Numbered from the stretch's first letter, positions 21,844 through 33,996 are shown. The stretch is DNA of 64,000 bases from Parapristionchus giblindavisi (GCA_943737045.1 CALSFV010000052.1:620001-684000), one strand, 5' to 3'. The notes: generated by a model from the letters alone, not told the origin. Program-made: numbers and translations.

Positions 21844-24800
21844 CGATCGATTGATTGATTGATTGATTGATTCGTTGATTCATTGATTCATTGTTTTCAA
21901 CGCCCAGTTTTGATTCCATTCCTTGCGATCTCGGAACTGATTTCCTCAAGCGAAACTTCGATGGAACACTCGGTTATGTGGAGACTTTCGTAAGGCAGAA
22001 CACTGGACCCTCGGTAAGTATATTTGCTACCAATGTACTACATTACTTGCATCTACGAAGAGGGCAACATTATAGTTAGTAGAACAACTGTAACTTTATC
22101 GTGAACATTTCATGTATATTTCTCGACAATTCAATTTAAGACATCGGCTCAGTGAGATTCCAGGAAGTGCCGGACATCGACCTCACCGATTTGGCCCAAA
22201 ATTTTTTATGGATACCCCCATGGGCCCCCATCACAAAATGGGTATTCATTTGGGCTGGTTCCTTCAAACACAGATGTGGTGGGTTTTCGAATTTTGAATA
22301 CTCGATTTTCACCGAAAAAAAATGGAGCGACCTAGGACCAATGTTAGTGTCGATTAATTATAAGTATAAATAGACAACAAAAACTGGCTATACGACGGTC
22401 CGGAGATCCGATCGCAAACTAATTTTTTTACATCTTCAAAACATTCTAAAATTAATTAAAATTTTAAAACAAAGAAGTGCAGACCAATTTTTACCTCATC
22501 TTATAGAGCAAAAAATTCCGCCTCGAATAAGGGAAAAAAATCAAAAATCGAAGAACTCGTCTTTTGAGATAAATGGACCTGAATTTGACCCGAAATTATT
22601 TTTGCTTTCAAACCCCCTCCTCTTTGTACTCATATTGAAGAGCTCGTCGAGTAGAACAACTTTCGTGTTGAACGTTTTGTCTGAAACTCATGTACAAGAG
22701 GAATACATGAATTAAGATTTATTGGATTCAAATCATTTCGATCGCTTGTATCTTGAGAACAAACGACTTTCATAGAATACGACCAACATGAGAAATGACG
22801 TACTCGACGAGTACTTTAAAATGAGTATAAACATGGCAAGGATCCGACAACTTTTTTTTCAAGACCATTTTCGAGTCCTTATTTTTCAGCATAGGGGATT
22901 AAAATTTTTTTCGTGGAACAACAAACTAAGTATGGATTTTTGAGTTCTATAATATAGGCTAAAGCATTTTGTGCACAAAAAATATTTTACAATTGTTTTA
23001 CTCCAACTTGTCTGAAAAATCGTGTGAATTAAGTAAACTCATGTATTTCTCTTGTGCATTCGTTACAAACAAAATGCTCAACATGAAAGTTGTTCAACTC
23101 GAGGAGCTCTTCAATATGAGTACAAACACAAGGGGATTTGAAAACAAACATATTTTCGGGTCAAATTCAGGTCCATTTATCTCAAAAGACGGGTCCTTCG
23201 ATTATTGATTTTTTCCCTTATTCGACGCGGATTTTTTCGCTCTATAAGATGAGGTAAAAATTGGACTGCACTTTTTTGTTTTAAAATTTTAATTAATTTT
23301 AGAATGTTTTGAAGATGTAAAAAAATCAGTTTGCGATCGGATCTTCGGACCGTCGTATAGCCAGTTTTTGTTCGACAATGTTCAATTAATCGACACTAAC
23401 ATTGGTCCTAAGTCGCTCCATTTTTATTTGGTGAAAATCGAGTTTTCATATTTCGAAAACCTGCCACATCTGTGTTTCAAGGAACCAGCCCAAATGAATA
23501 CCCATTTTGTGATGGGGTCCCTTGGGGGTATCCATAAAAAAATTTTGGGCCACATCGGTGAGGTCGATGTCCGGGGTCACTGGCAAAACCCTCGAATCTT
23601 ACTGAGCCGGTGTCTTAATAATAATAAATATTACCTTATGCGCATACAAGAAGCCCGGTACAGAATAAATAATTACATTATTTAGATTGATATGGAACAT
23701 TTAATAATAGTATAAACCTTGTAGATTGAAGAATGAGCAAATTGTGTGGGGATAAAGCACTGATATAGTTGAAGTGTATACAGTATAGTGTTGCACCAAG
23801 TGACAATGGAGTGAGAAAGAATATCAAATTCATAAATTACTTTAAATTCACATCCCTAGATAATTTGAAACTCTCCGCTCTGGCAATGCTCTCTCGCTTT
23901 CTTTGTTTACGAGAGAGTGTTGCCATATCGGAGAGTCAAATTAGCTCCTTTAAGGGCTATGCAATCTACACAGGAACGTACGAATCTCTGGTCTTAGCCA
24001 TCGCTTCTTTCTTCAGCGATAATCTGGGAGCACTGAGAAGAGCCATCATGCCTGAAAAACTACCAGAAGCCAAGTACAAACCGCCAAGGAGGTACTGTGA
24101 CGTTCCATAGCGCTTCTGAAGTAATTTCTATTGACCGTATAAAATACACTTGTTTATTTGGTACGAGAGTAGCCAACCACTCCCACAAGAGACGTTCTTG
24201 TTTTGCATGGTTCAGAAACTATGCCGATCTCTTTTATATATAATATAGCGCGCGGCGAAAGTCAGCCGGGTTAGAGAGAGGCAGCGGAGAGACAATCGAG
24301 AGGCGGGGCGAGATGTAGAAGGCTACATCTCGCTCGCCTCTCGATTGTGACTTCCGTTCTTTTTTTTTTGTCATTTTCTTATGCAAGTACATTTTATACG
24401 CACAATACACAGGTGCATACCGTCGAGAATACGTGAACGATCTCTTAGTGGATGGGCACTGCCATTCCCTGGAGTTGACAAGGTGCACTTGCTAATCTAT
24501 CAACACATCATGAACATTATGAACATTATTGACCGAAAGAGTAGATCTCACCGCTACTAATAATCACGTTTGATTTACTAATGACCAAGAGTACATTTTC
24601 GTGTCTACATATTATGACATATTTTTATTAATATTAATCAACCATTAGACAGAAAAAAAAGAGAAGAAAGCAACACCATACCTTCCTCTCCATACTATCT
24701 GAATATTATCTTTCGATTTGAGGATATCGTGAAACGTTCTCAATACTACGATTACTACGTAAATGGAAAGAAACCAATAGCTATCTCGACGTATGTCTCC

Positions 24801-25980
24801 GTTGGTGAGTATCATTTATATTTTTATCGACGCCATGATGGGTAAGCGGAACACAAAGTAATAATACGATTGAAGTATCGATTTTATATTGCTCAGAGGT
24901 TTGGGTATAGGCGAAAGGGTGGATCAGGATAATGACAAGCGAGAAATAAAGGAGCGTGAATAGGAGATGGGTGATGCATTTATATCATATCCCAATATAG
25001 TGATGATATTCATTGAACAATGAATTATTATAGGATCATTCATAAACTCAATTCTTGTCACTGTTTGGCTGAGTTTCTTTTCTGTCTTTTGCCTGATTCC
25101 TCCAACGAGAAAACTACTGCTGGCTTATCCTGATCTATGCACATTCAATATATTCAAGGTTTGATTTTTTCGTCGAGGTTTAATTTACGTCCTTTACAGC
25201 CCTATCGAAAACGATTTTCGCCCCTTTGTAACCCATTCGAATCTCTGGAGAATCAATATCATATCATGTTCTTTCCTTTTAAATTACCACATGCTTCGTT
25301 GCGCCAAAAAAAATTAGGTAAATTAAAATAAATTATTGAAACTTTCAGAAGGCTGGACCTACTAAACAACAGATCAAAGAAACATCATTCGACTATTTTA
25401 TCTATGGACGTGGATGGGGAAGAGATGAGACAGTGGATGCACAGAGACCAACTAAAATCGTATATATATTATCTCTTTTCGATGTGTACCGATTTTCGGG
25501 CTCGGCTCTTGCCCCTTTGCATTTTTTAACTTCACATATCATTTTATAGAACCTTAGGCTATGTCTATGCAAAAATCAAATCGGATTGGTTTCCGAAAGC
25601 TTATTTGATTCCCTTGTAAGCGACTTTGTCGTGAGTGTTATCCATTCAGGGTTCAGCAGTTTGCCATGGACCTGACGGTGCATACTTTGCCACCTCTGCT
25701 TGTATTGTATCAGCCGCACTCGCTATCCTAGACGACAAGGACAAGCTGCCTAAACAGTATGCTCACATCAGATTTAATTATATTTATGATTACTTATTTT
25801 TGATTTACTTATGTATTTTTTGTTTATGGTTATTGTTACTCATTGCAAGTAGTCTGTTGCAGAGGAGGCGTCTACACTACGGCCAGTGCATTCCGTGAGA
25901 CTCGCATATACGAATATCTGAGGAGTCATGGAGTTACCTACGAGATGATAGAGGGCAGTCGGCCAATTAAGAATATCTAA
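20499..25980 (+). CDS. Saccharopine dehydrogenase-like oxidoreductase, 428 aa
   Basis: Thirteen exons: 20499-20588, 20634-20709, 20971-21080, 21455-21535, 21586-21659, 21908-22013, 23955-24091, 24413-24482, 24723-24804, 25034-25158, 25349-25459, 25650-25756 and 25863-25980. All phases agree and give 429 codons with TAA, the usual length of the SCCPDH family. Residues 9-16 (YGASGFTG) are the Rossmann NAD(P)-binding glycine motif, and AGRS (37-40) ends the second strand. VDISGEP (about 112-118), GFDSIP (about 144-149) and GWALPFPG (about 238-245) are family landmarks. A hydrophobic stretch near 280-300 fits the membrane or lipid-droplet association reported for animal SCCPDH. The substrate is not established for this family despite its name; it is not the bifunctional lysine-degrading enzyme AASS. 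The gene looks intact. Introns 3, 6 and 11 host inserted elements. Confidence 0.93.
21330..21441. repeat. TA-type MITE copy
   Basis: Arms CGAGCTGATTTTACTCTCC and AGCGGAGTCAAATGAG, in intron 3 of the oxidoreductase gene and ending 14 bp before the exon 4 acceptor region. Confidence 0.75.
21748..21895. repeat. (GATT)n microsatellite
   Basis: About 140 bp of GATT/ATTG tetranucleotides with a GATCGATCGATT interruption near 21840-21850, inside intron 5 of the oxidoreductase gene. The minus-strand Asn-Gln-Ser repeat frame here is an artefact. Confidence 0.95.
22140..23614. mobile_element. TTAA-flanked fold-back element, copy 1 (about 1.47 kb)
   Basis: The element starts GACATCGGCTCAGTGAGATTC, ends with the inverse (GAATCTTACTGAGCCGGTGTC), and is bordered on each side by TTAA. 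The arms pair over several hundred bp; for example the TCCGATCGCAAACT region near 22410 pairs with the inverse near 23330. No long intact reading frame or transposase was seen. TTAA target duplications are the hallmark of piggyBac-type elements, so I infer a piggyBac-mobilised non-autonomous element. It lies in intron 6 of the oxidoreductase gene; a second copy is at 54445-56205. Confidence 0.8.
23849..23954. repeat. TA-type MITE copy abutting exon 7
   Basis: Arms CTAGATAATTTGAAACTCTCC and GGAGAGTCAAATTAGCTC. The copy lacks the terminal GGGGTGTG and runs straight into CTTTAAG, which is the splice acceptor of oxidoreductase exon 7 (23955). Confidence 0.75.
24292..24348. repeat. Strong GC-rich hairpin
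   Basis: The arms ACAATCGAGAGGCG, then GCGAGATGTAG, pair with CTACATCTCGC and CGCCTCTCGATTGT around a very short loop, inside intron 7 of the oxidoreductase gene. Confidence 0.75.
25497..25620. repeat. Single arm of the 4020-4499 fold-back family
   Basis: Similar to 4380-4499, with shared stretches such as ACTTCACATATCATTTT and GATTCCCTTGTAAG. It lies in intron 11 of the oxidoreductase gene just before exon 12. Confidence 0.65.
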
Positions 25981-26189
25981 TTCCATGAGGCGCTCTTATA
26001 AATGCACTTTTTTTCAATTTTTTCTGTCTCCTTGTTTTGCCTCTTTGTTTCTGGAATTCCTCATAATCCGCACGACTTTCTCTTATATAAAGTTATTCCA
26101 TTGTCCATACTCTTTTTTGAAGGTTGATAAATTGAAGGTTGATAAATATGAGATAAATACGATGGTGCGAAGGTGGTAGCAAAGTTGAT

Positions 26190-26690
26190 TATCTGGCAAG
26201 TTGCGAAGTCATCGCTCCATCTCTTGGCCAGCTTTCCACGATTTACTTTTGCACGCAGATTCCATTCGAACACTTTTAGAATCCATAGAGTATAGCTCGA
26301 TTTCGAAAGTATCTCAACCCTCATCCATTTCAGCCTCTCCGTCCCCTCACGAAGTCCTTTTGGATGATGGAGCAATACGATCATTCTACGAAATTGAGTA
26401 ATTTATTAGCGAAAATTCTGAGTTCTTCTGAAGCTGTCGATGATGGATTGTCTGAAGAGTCTCCTAACCGCCCTTGTCTCGGATAAATCTGGAGATTTTG
26501 AAAAAGGGGAGAGTGACTATTCTCAATCACACCATTTCTCTTTTCTCTAACAACAAGAGGGAGTAGACCGTTGAGGCCGTTGACAAAGGTCTCTTTGCTC
26601 TTTATTATACATTTTTCACTTTCTATGCTTCTCTCCATATATAGGTTCCTCAGACGCAAAATGAAACTGCGAATAACTGAGGTCCTGTCG
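26190..26690 (+). pseudogene. Possible truncated relative of the downstream LRR gene
   Basis: A short open stretch near 26350-26460 reads LSNLLAKILSSSE, and another ends RITE before a GT at about 26681. Both loosely echo the LSNDILKSL and TITE segments of the exon at 27743-27961. No continuous gene could be built. I read this as a decayed partial duplication, with low confidence. Confidence 0.25.
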
Positions 26691-26785
26691 AGAAATCAAG
26701 CTATACACACGTAGATATGTGACCCTACAACCTCTCAGCCCTTTACTCTATCCATTTCTATTAGTCTCGTTCTCAACAAGTGAGT

Positions 26786-26911
26786 CATTAAAGGGACACC
26801 CCAAGCTAATTCTACTCTCCGCATTGGCAATACTCCCTCGTTGACAAAGAAAGCGAGAGAGTGTGGCCAGAGCGGAGTGTTTCAAATTAGATTGGAGCGT
26901 CGCTTTAATGC
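26786..26911. repeat. TA-type MITE copy, full length
   Basis: Left end TTAAAGGGACACCCC, right end GGAGCGTCGCTTTAA, with a complete inner palindrome. Confidence 0.8.
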
Positions 26912-27192
26912 ATCCATTCACTTTAGCTGTCTCTGACCTTTCTCGTCTTCTCTAACTTCCTATTATATTTCATTGCTCAATCAAAGGTATATCTATGTTT
27001 TTTTCTTCATTTCCTTGTTCCATTGCTTATCTAACAATAAGAAACTTGCGGTGCCTATTCACGAACCAAAACAAAGCGATTCGAAATTTGAGTTGGAAAA
27101 TCGTTGAAACTGTTCAAGCTTGTGTTGCACGCGCTGCGTTTATTCGCGTTGCGTGTGTTCCTTGTGTCACATTTAAAATCGAATCTCTTTTG

Positions 27193-27725
27193 ACCTCTCA
27201 TTGTCTCATGATTTTACTGCTTATTTTAATATTTGAATTGTGGTAGGAAGAAGTACTGCAAGAATTTTCTGTCGTGCTCAATTATATTGTGTGCATGCCA
27301 ACCATTTCAAAAATTTTAGAGTTGATAGGTAGCCCCACAATCTGTGGTCCCTGTTCGATCGTTGCACTCCCATTGCATTCCTTCTATCTTCTATAAGAAT
27401 TCTTCCTCATCTTTGTCCTAGCCTCTTTCCGGCCATCTACATCTATCCTAAAATTTTATAGATATGCTTGTTTTATAGCAGTTGAAAGACTGCACTGTAC
27501 CATACATAGGCAAACCATCTCTTCTATATTCTATTCACTCTTCTACCTTCTAATGTATCTATTCGTGACCCAGCGGTCTCCTCTGACCTCTTATGGTCTC
27601 AGTCAATTCATAATTGCATTTTATTATATGAATTGTGGTAGGAAAAAAACTGCAAGAATTTACTATTCTGCTTAAATATATTCGGTTCGATATGTGCTTT
27701 CTAATGCTAACCACTTCGAACCATT
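27193..27725 (+). repeat. Direct repeat upstream of the LRR gene
   Basis: Two diverged copies (about 27193-27310 and 27575-27725) share GAATTGTGGTAGGAA, then ACTGCAAGAATTT and TGCNNACCA-type blocks. They indicate a local tandem duplication of the 5' flank or first intron. Confidence 0.6.
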
Positions 27726-27742
27726 TCTCTTCAATTTCAGGT

Positions 27743-28831
27743 ATGTGTGAGTTTCGCGATCAGCCTAAACGCTCAATTACCCTGAGGCAACTTACTGTAT
27801 CGAAAACAGCTGTGCTCATTTCGAAGAATCGCATTCCCCATATTCAAGAACCTCTTCCGGTGTCTTTGTCCAATGATATTCTAAAATCTCTAAAAAGTCA
27901 ATCGTCACTTAATGCTCTTACACTAGCACTGTTGAATAACGAGAAATTCACAATAACTGAGGTTTATATTCTTTTTTTTTGTTCAAAGAAAATATTTTTA
28001 AAGGCACACCCCAAGCTAATTTTCTTTGCCTGTGAGAGAATGTTGCCAGAGCGGAGGGTCAAAGTAGCTTGGGGTGTGCCTTTAAGAGTTGAAATTAAGA
28101 ACACTCATTAAGTAATTTAGCTCGTTTAAAAATGATAGTAATATATAATTAATTTATTCATGATCAGGCAGACTTGTCGTTGTGCAAGGTGTCCCTGCGG
28201 TCCCTATCAATAATATTCGAGCACAAACTGAGATTTCTAACGTTATATGGAACGACAGTTGAAGAATCAGGCGAGAAGATGAGAAAATTATGCATAATCT
28301 CACGAAAATCATTGCAGACAAACATGATCTAGTTAATTTACTCGAAACTTTGCCATTGCTCTCGCCTACTTTGGTCGTTCTAGATACATCGCGTTTTCAA
28401 CAATCACATTGGTTCACACAACTCATGAAGGTTTGTCATTCGTGCACCTTGGCTAATCAAAATTTAAAAAAAATAAATATATTTTAAGAATGGTAAATTT
28501 CCGCATCTGGAATACTTAACAGTATATTGTGCCTCCAACGATGATGACAAAAGCTTGCAAGCCATTTTAAAGGTTTCTTCCTCTATTTTTGTGTGTGCAA
28601 GCTTTTAATAAACTTTTAAATTCCATCAGGGGAGACATAACCTTCGATATCTGGAATTATCGCGAGATGAGTATTTTCGGGACATTTCATTTCTGGAAGA
28701 AGTACCCAATTTGGAGACACTATCGCTACAATTCATAATCAATTCTACTATGGACGAAAAAAAGATGGTCATGGTTCTACGCAAGTTGAGCAAGCTCAGA
28801 TCCGTCAACTTGGAAATGGATAAATTGTATG
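27743..28831 (+). pseudogene. N-terminal half of an LRR gene (ZYG-11-like?), frame broken
   Basis: Exons 27743-27961, 28168-28430, 28489-28572 and 28630-28831 have good GT-AG borders. The product has an SNDILKSL...NALTLALLN segment. Leucine-rich repeats follow (LRFLTLYGT, PTLVVLDTS, HLEYLTVY, NLRYLELS, NLETLSLQF, KLRSVNLEM). This order resembles the N-terminal part of ZYG-11/ZER1 substrate receptors of CUL2 ubiquitin ligases; that is a family inference. The second exon is 263 nt long. Its first part is open only in one frame, up to a TAG at about 28331. Its second part is open only in another frame, from about 28261. Neither frame alone joins both neighbours, so a single-base loss or an assembly error is likely. 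The rest of the gene lies beyond the palindrome, at 45926-48694. Confidence 0.55.
27999..28087. repeat. TA-type MITE copy, loop-deleted
   Basis: Clean ends TTTAAAGGCACACCCCAAGC and GCTTGGGGTGTGCCTTTAA, but one inner arm is shortened. It lies in the first intron of the LRR gene and gives the best view of the family's termini. Confidence 0.85.
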
Positions 28832-28907
28832 GTAATCTCGATCATTTTGAAATTTATTAGTATGATATATCACTCTTACGCGTAAATTTTGGATTTGATT
28901 GTTAGTT

Positions 28908-28962
28908 TGATAGACCTTGAATTTCTCCATACACAAATCCCATGTAGTGAGCACCAAACACT
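28908..28962 (+). repeat. Left member of a direct repeat flanking the palindrome
   Basis: GATAGACC, TGAA, TTCTC and GAGCACCAAACACT blocks recur in order and orientation at about 45825-45877, on the other side of the 16-kb palindrome. It may be a duplicated exon of the LRR gene. Confidence 0.6.
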
Positions 28963-29734
28963 GTATCACGCGTGTCACTGATGAATCGAGTAAAATCCGG
29001 GGGTGGTTGGCACATTTTTTGACCCCCACATATTAAAGAAGGAGTCCCTTGAGTTGGCATGACTGACTTCCGCAACGATTAACATGGGATAGAATGTTAA
29101 TATTGTATGGAAATTAGCGTAAGTGACAATGGGAAAGTGAGAGAGTCAAGTATGCAAATCGGATAAGCACTCTCTACTTGGCTGAAAAGTTGTACTTTTC
29201 AATGCGCATAACAGGCAAACATATAAGAGGCCTTAGAATAAGAAAGTGGCGTAGAATGAAAAAATCATGATTTGTGCCAATTCTGACGACGTCGAATGTG
29301 GCAGAAGGTGACTGACAATGTCGACGTGTTCATTTTTGGCATTTCTATAAAGCTGTCTGTTTGCCAAATATGCAAAGTGTTTTATTGGCTCGTGAAATGC
29401 TAACCAAATTATAAAGCTTCATTATTGGCATTTTGTAAAATACAATCGATGGACAAAAACGAGCACTGAAATATTGGCACGGAGGGTGGGAACAGATAAT
29501 TGACAATAGTGAAGGGATCATAATTGGCAGACAAAAGTTCAACTAGATTATTTGAAAGATGCCAAAGTCGAAGCCGTCAATGTTGGCGATATTCTCAAAA
29601 TGCCGTTTCGCCAATATATTCGATGTCGGAATTGGCATTTTTCGGAAAATTCTATCATGCCAATAATGCAATGTTCGAATTAGGCAAGGTTAGGAAAATT
29701 CGGAAATGACATTTTTGATGGCGTCATTATTGGC

Positions 29735-30975
29735 AGAAAGGCTTCACTCGGATTTTGCCAACATTGACGCCGTCATTATTGGCAGAAAGGGTCACTCAGA
29801 ATTTGCCAACATTGACGCCGTCAATAATGGGCCAAAAATGACGCCGTCATTATTGGCCCAATGTTGACGCCGTCATTATTGGCAGAAAGGGACACTCAGA
29901 TTTTGCCAACATTGACGCCGTCATTATTGGCAGAAAGGGTCACTCAGAATTTGCCAACATTGACGCCGTCAATAATGAGCCAAAAATGACGCCGTCATTA
30001 TTGGCCCAATGTTGACGCCGTCATTATTGGCAGAAAGGGTCACTCAGATTTTGCCAACATTGACGCCGTCATTATTGGCAGAAAGGGTCACTCAGAATTT
30101 GCCAACATTGACGCCGTCAATAATGGGCCAAAAATGACGCCGTCATTATTGGCCCAATGTTGACGCCGTCATTATTGGCAGAAAGGGTCACTCAGATTTT
30201 ACCAACATTGACGCCGTCATTATTCGCAGAAAGGGTCACTCAGAATTTGCCAACATTGACGCCGTCAATAATGGGCCAAAAATGACGCCGTCATTATTGG
30301 CCCAAATTTGACGCCGTCATTATTGGCAGAAAGGGTCACTCAGATTTTGCCAACATTGACGCCGTCATTATTGGCAGAAAGGGTCACTCAGATTTTACCA
30401 ACATTGACGCCGTCATTATTCGCAGAAAGGGTCACTCAGAATTTGCCAACATTGACGCCGTCAATAATGGGCCAAAAATGACGCCGTCATTATTGGCCCA
30501 AATTTGACGCCGTCATTATTGGCAGAAAGGGTCACTCAGATTTTGCCAACATTGACGCCGTCATTATTGGCAGAAAGGCTTCACTCAGATTTTGCCAACA
30601 TTGACGCCGTCATTATTGGCAGAAAGGTTCACTCAGATTTTGCCAACATTGACGCCGTCAATAATGGGCCAAAAATGACGCCGTCATTATTGGCCCAATG
30701 TTGACGCCGTCATTATTGGCAGAAAGGGTCACTCAGATTTTGCCAACATTGACGCCGTCATTATTGGCAGAAAGGGTCACTCAGAATTTGCCAACATTGA
30801 CGCCGTCAATAATGGGCCAAAATTGACGCCGTCATTATTGGCCCAATTTTGACGCCGTCATAATTGGCAGAAAGGGTCACTCGGATTTTGCCAACATTGA
30901 CGTCGTCAATAATGGGCCAAAAATGACGCCGTCATTATTGGCCCAAATTTGACGCCGTCAATATTGGCAACTTTG
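29735..30975. repeat. Left terminal satellite of the palindrome
   Basis: A tandem array alternates two unit types, each about 48-52 bp. One is built on CATTATTGGCAGAAAGGGTCA plus TTTGCCAACAT. The other is built on GGGCCAAAAATGACGCCGTC. Nearly every unit carries TGACGCCGTCA, an 11-mer that is almost its own reverse complement. Units at the outer edge are degenerate; those inside are nearly identical. It is about 450 bp longer than the right array. Confidence 0.9.
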
Positions 30976-31979
30976 ACTATTATCAATGGTTAATATCTAG
31001 AAGATCACAATTTTGGGTAGAGATATTCCAAGTGGTTTCCGTGAGCAAGAAAAGGTGGGGAGATGGAATTGGGAGTACGGACTGATAGGAAAATCAATAA
31101 TAAATAATACAGTAAGACAACATAAAATCGTGATCCAGGTAATATTCAATAAAATATTATACTGTACAAGGATGCGTTTGAACGGCGAGCTCGCTTCGTT
31201 GGGTCAGGGCAGGGTGGGAAATTTAAGGTCGTCCGAGCGAAAAGCCGAAGTAGGAACTGCGTCTAGTGGGCGCCCATGACAAGGTTGTCTTGAAACGAAA
31301 AAAAACATTTGATTACCATAGCCAACAATTCGAAATTTCAATCAATAAATAGATTGCACAAATTTACCGTACCGTGACCAACGATAATCGCGTCTTCTCA
31401 TTCGTGAATTCGCCATTAAAGTTGGAAGCGTTCTCCTTCTACAATGCAATATTATTAATATAAATCACTTGCACTTGCATATAGTTGATGCATTAACGAT
31501 TTGCACTTTATCGGTACATTTACATACCCTCATCATGTGAGGATCCACCGCCCCCCACCCCCCAACTCATTTTCATTATCGACTAACTAACTGTCACGGA
31601 TCTCCTGTAAAAAAAGTAGGAAAATGAGACCATTTTGCGACAGAAAAAAAACTGTTCAAAATAATCGAATCGCTCTGAAATTTTTACTGATTTTTATGGT
31701 CAGGTACGAAGCCGGAAAAATGACCGGAAGGACAGATATCGCATTCCAGAAATTCTTACGAATATTTTATCGAAATTCAAAAGGCCTATTTTGCACTACG
31801 AATTAAAACATTCTAAACTTTCATCTAAATGCATTGTAATGAGGAATATTGGTATGGAAACAGTGAATGAGGTCGTGTACAAAAGCGAATTTTGATTTTT
31901 ACCGGAATTTTGCGAATTTTTAAAGAAATACTTTCAGAAATAATCCAAAAACGTATTTTCCGCACAGCCCTGGTATATG

Positions 31980-33890
31980 AGGCCGTTTACTTAAGACTCG
32001 ACTATGTACCAGCACAGTGAATATCAAATTTTGGGGATCGGTGTTCCCTAGAATGCTGATGACGATGGTCATGTTCATTTTGCACCTAGAACGACCGTTG
32101 AGGCCAGATGACGTCGGGTTGAAATCGCGATTTAGTCATTTCTCGTCACACGTGGATGGTAAAATTTGCTGACTATAACCTCCGGTGCAGAATTTTATTG
32201 CGATCACGCCTGTCTAATTCAGTTTCCATGAAAAAGTTTCTGAAATTTTCAAAATTTGAATTTCTCTCTAAGGCAAAAGTGTACTTTGCGAGATACATTG
32301 ATCGGACCGGAATGGTTTCAGGGCCCCATGAAAAAAATCAGAAAATTTAAAAAAAGGCAGGTGAGGCGACCAATATCGGAAGTTAGGGAGTGGACGGAAG
32401 ACAATTCCTCTCTACTCTCTCGCACCACCACACTCTCGCCTTTTGCCTCCACCCCAGCTCAAAATGATTACACTTGAGTTGATTTTGACTAAAATGTCTT
32501 CCGGAAATTGGCCGAAATTTTTTCAATGAGGCTATAAAACCATTCCGATCCGACCTATGTAGCTTCGCAATACACTTCTGCCTTTGAGAGAAATTCAAAT
32601 TTTTAAAACCTCAGAAAATTGTTCATGAAAAATGAATTAGGCAGGCGTGATCGCCATCAAATTCAGCCCCGGAGAATATATGAGGCCGTTTGCGTAAGAC
32701 TCGACCAAAATATGCGAAATCTGGCACAGTCAAAGAATCAAAATGTGGGGATCGGGGTTCTCAAGGGCGCTGATGACGATGGTCATGTTCATTTTGCACA
32801 TAGAGCCACCGTTGAGGCCAGACGAAGACGCGTCAAAATCGCATTTTCAGAATTTTCTAGTCATGCGATCGCGCTAAAATTTGTAGATTATGCCCCCAAG
32901 GGCAGAATTTGATGACGAACATTTTCAAAATTTGAATTTCTCTCAAAGTCAAAAGTGTTTTTTGCGAGATATATAGATCGGACCGGAATGGCTTAATGTT
33001 TCCATAGAAAAAATTTCAGCCAATTTCACTACTTCATTTCCGAGAAAATCAACTTTGAATACAGTAATTTTGGCGTTGGAATGGAGGCAACGGGCGAGAG
33101 AGTGTGGTGATACGAGAGAGCAGAGAGGCAGGCGAGGCGACCAACATGGGAAGGAAGGGGGTGGACGGGATTGTATCTCTCTGCTCTCTTACACCATCAT
33201 ACTCTCTCGCCTCTTGCAACCACTTCAACGGCAAAATGGCTGCACTAAAAGTTGATTTTCTCGAAAATAAGGTAGTCAAATTGGCTCAAAAATTTTTATG
33301 GAAACATGAAACCATTCCAGTCCGATCTATGTATCTCGCAAAAAAACACTATTGACTTTGAGAGAAATTCACATTTAAAAAATTTTTGAAACTTTCTCTT
33401 GAAAAATGAATTGGACAGGTGTGATGATGGCCATCGAATTCTGCCCTTGGGGCATAATCTACAAATTTTAGCACGATTGGGTGAAGAGAAAATTCTAAAA
33501 ATGCGATTTCAACACTACGTCGTCTGGCCTCAACGGTGGCTCTAGGTGCAAAATGAACATGACCATCGTCATCAGCACTCTTGAGAACCCCGATACCCAC
33601 AGTCTGATTTTTTGACTGTGCCGACACTTAGTCGAGACTTACGCAAACGGCCTCATATAATAATCTACAAATTGTACCATCAACATGTGACGAGAAATGA
33701 CTAAAAACGCGATTTCAACGCGACGTCGTCTGGCCTCAAAGTGGATCTATGTACAAATAAAAATGACCATCGTCATCAGAACCCTTGAGAACCCCGATCA
33801 CCAAAATTTGATTTGTTGACTGTGCCAGAATTCACTGATTTTAGTTGATTCTTACGCAAGCGGCCTCATGCATATAAGCAGAGTTTGTCG
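31980..33890. repeat. Cluster of dispersed modules, left arm
   Basis: At least four copies, in both orientations, of a module containing GAGGCCGTTTGCGTAAG, GATCGGGGTTCTCAAG, GATGACGATGGTCATGTTCA and GCCACCGTTGAGGCCAGACG. Translations of the module look protein-like (KNQTVGIGVLKSADDDGHVHF), but the copies break frame and differ. I treat it as repeat DNA. Related copies are at 57895-58260 and 61290-61480. Confidence 0.75.
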
Positions 33891-33948
33891 ACGTAAATTT
33901 TCGTGTTAAAAACACAACTCGCGCGCTCTCTACACTCACACAATATCT

Positions 33949-33953
33949 GTCCG

Positions 33954-33996
<43 letters not shown>

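Noticed and set aside
21737..21949. Minus-strand Asn-Gln-Ser repeat protein
   Set aside because: It is only the translation of a GATT microsatellite in an intron.
22969..23685. Short open frames inside the TTAA element as a transposase
   Set aside because: The frames are short, lie in palindromic arms and mirror each other; no catalytic motif is visible.
29735..30975. Possible CRISPR-like array of regular repeats
   Set aside because: There are no unique spacers: the whole unit repeats, orientation alternates, and the surroundings are a eukaryotic element with no cas genes.
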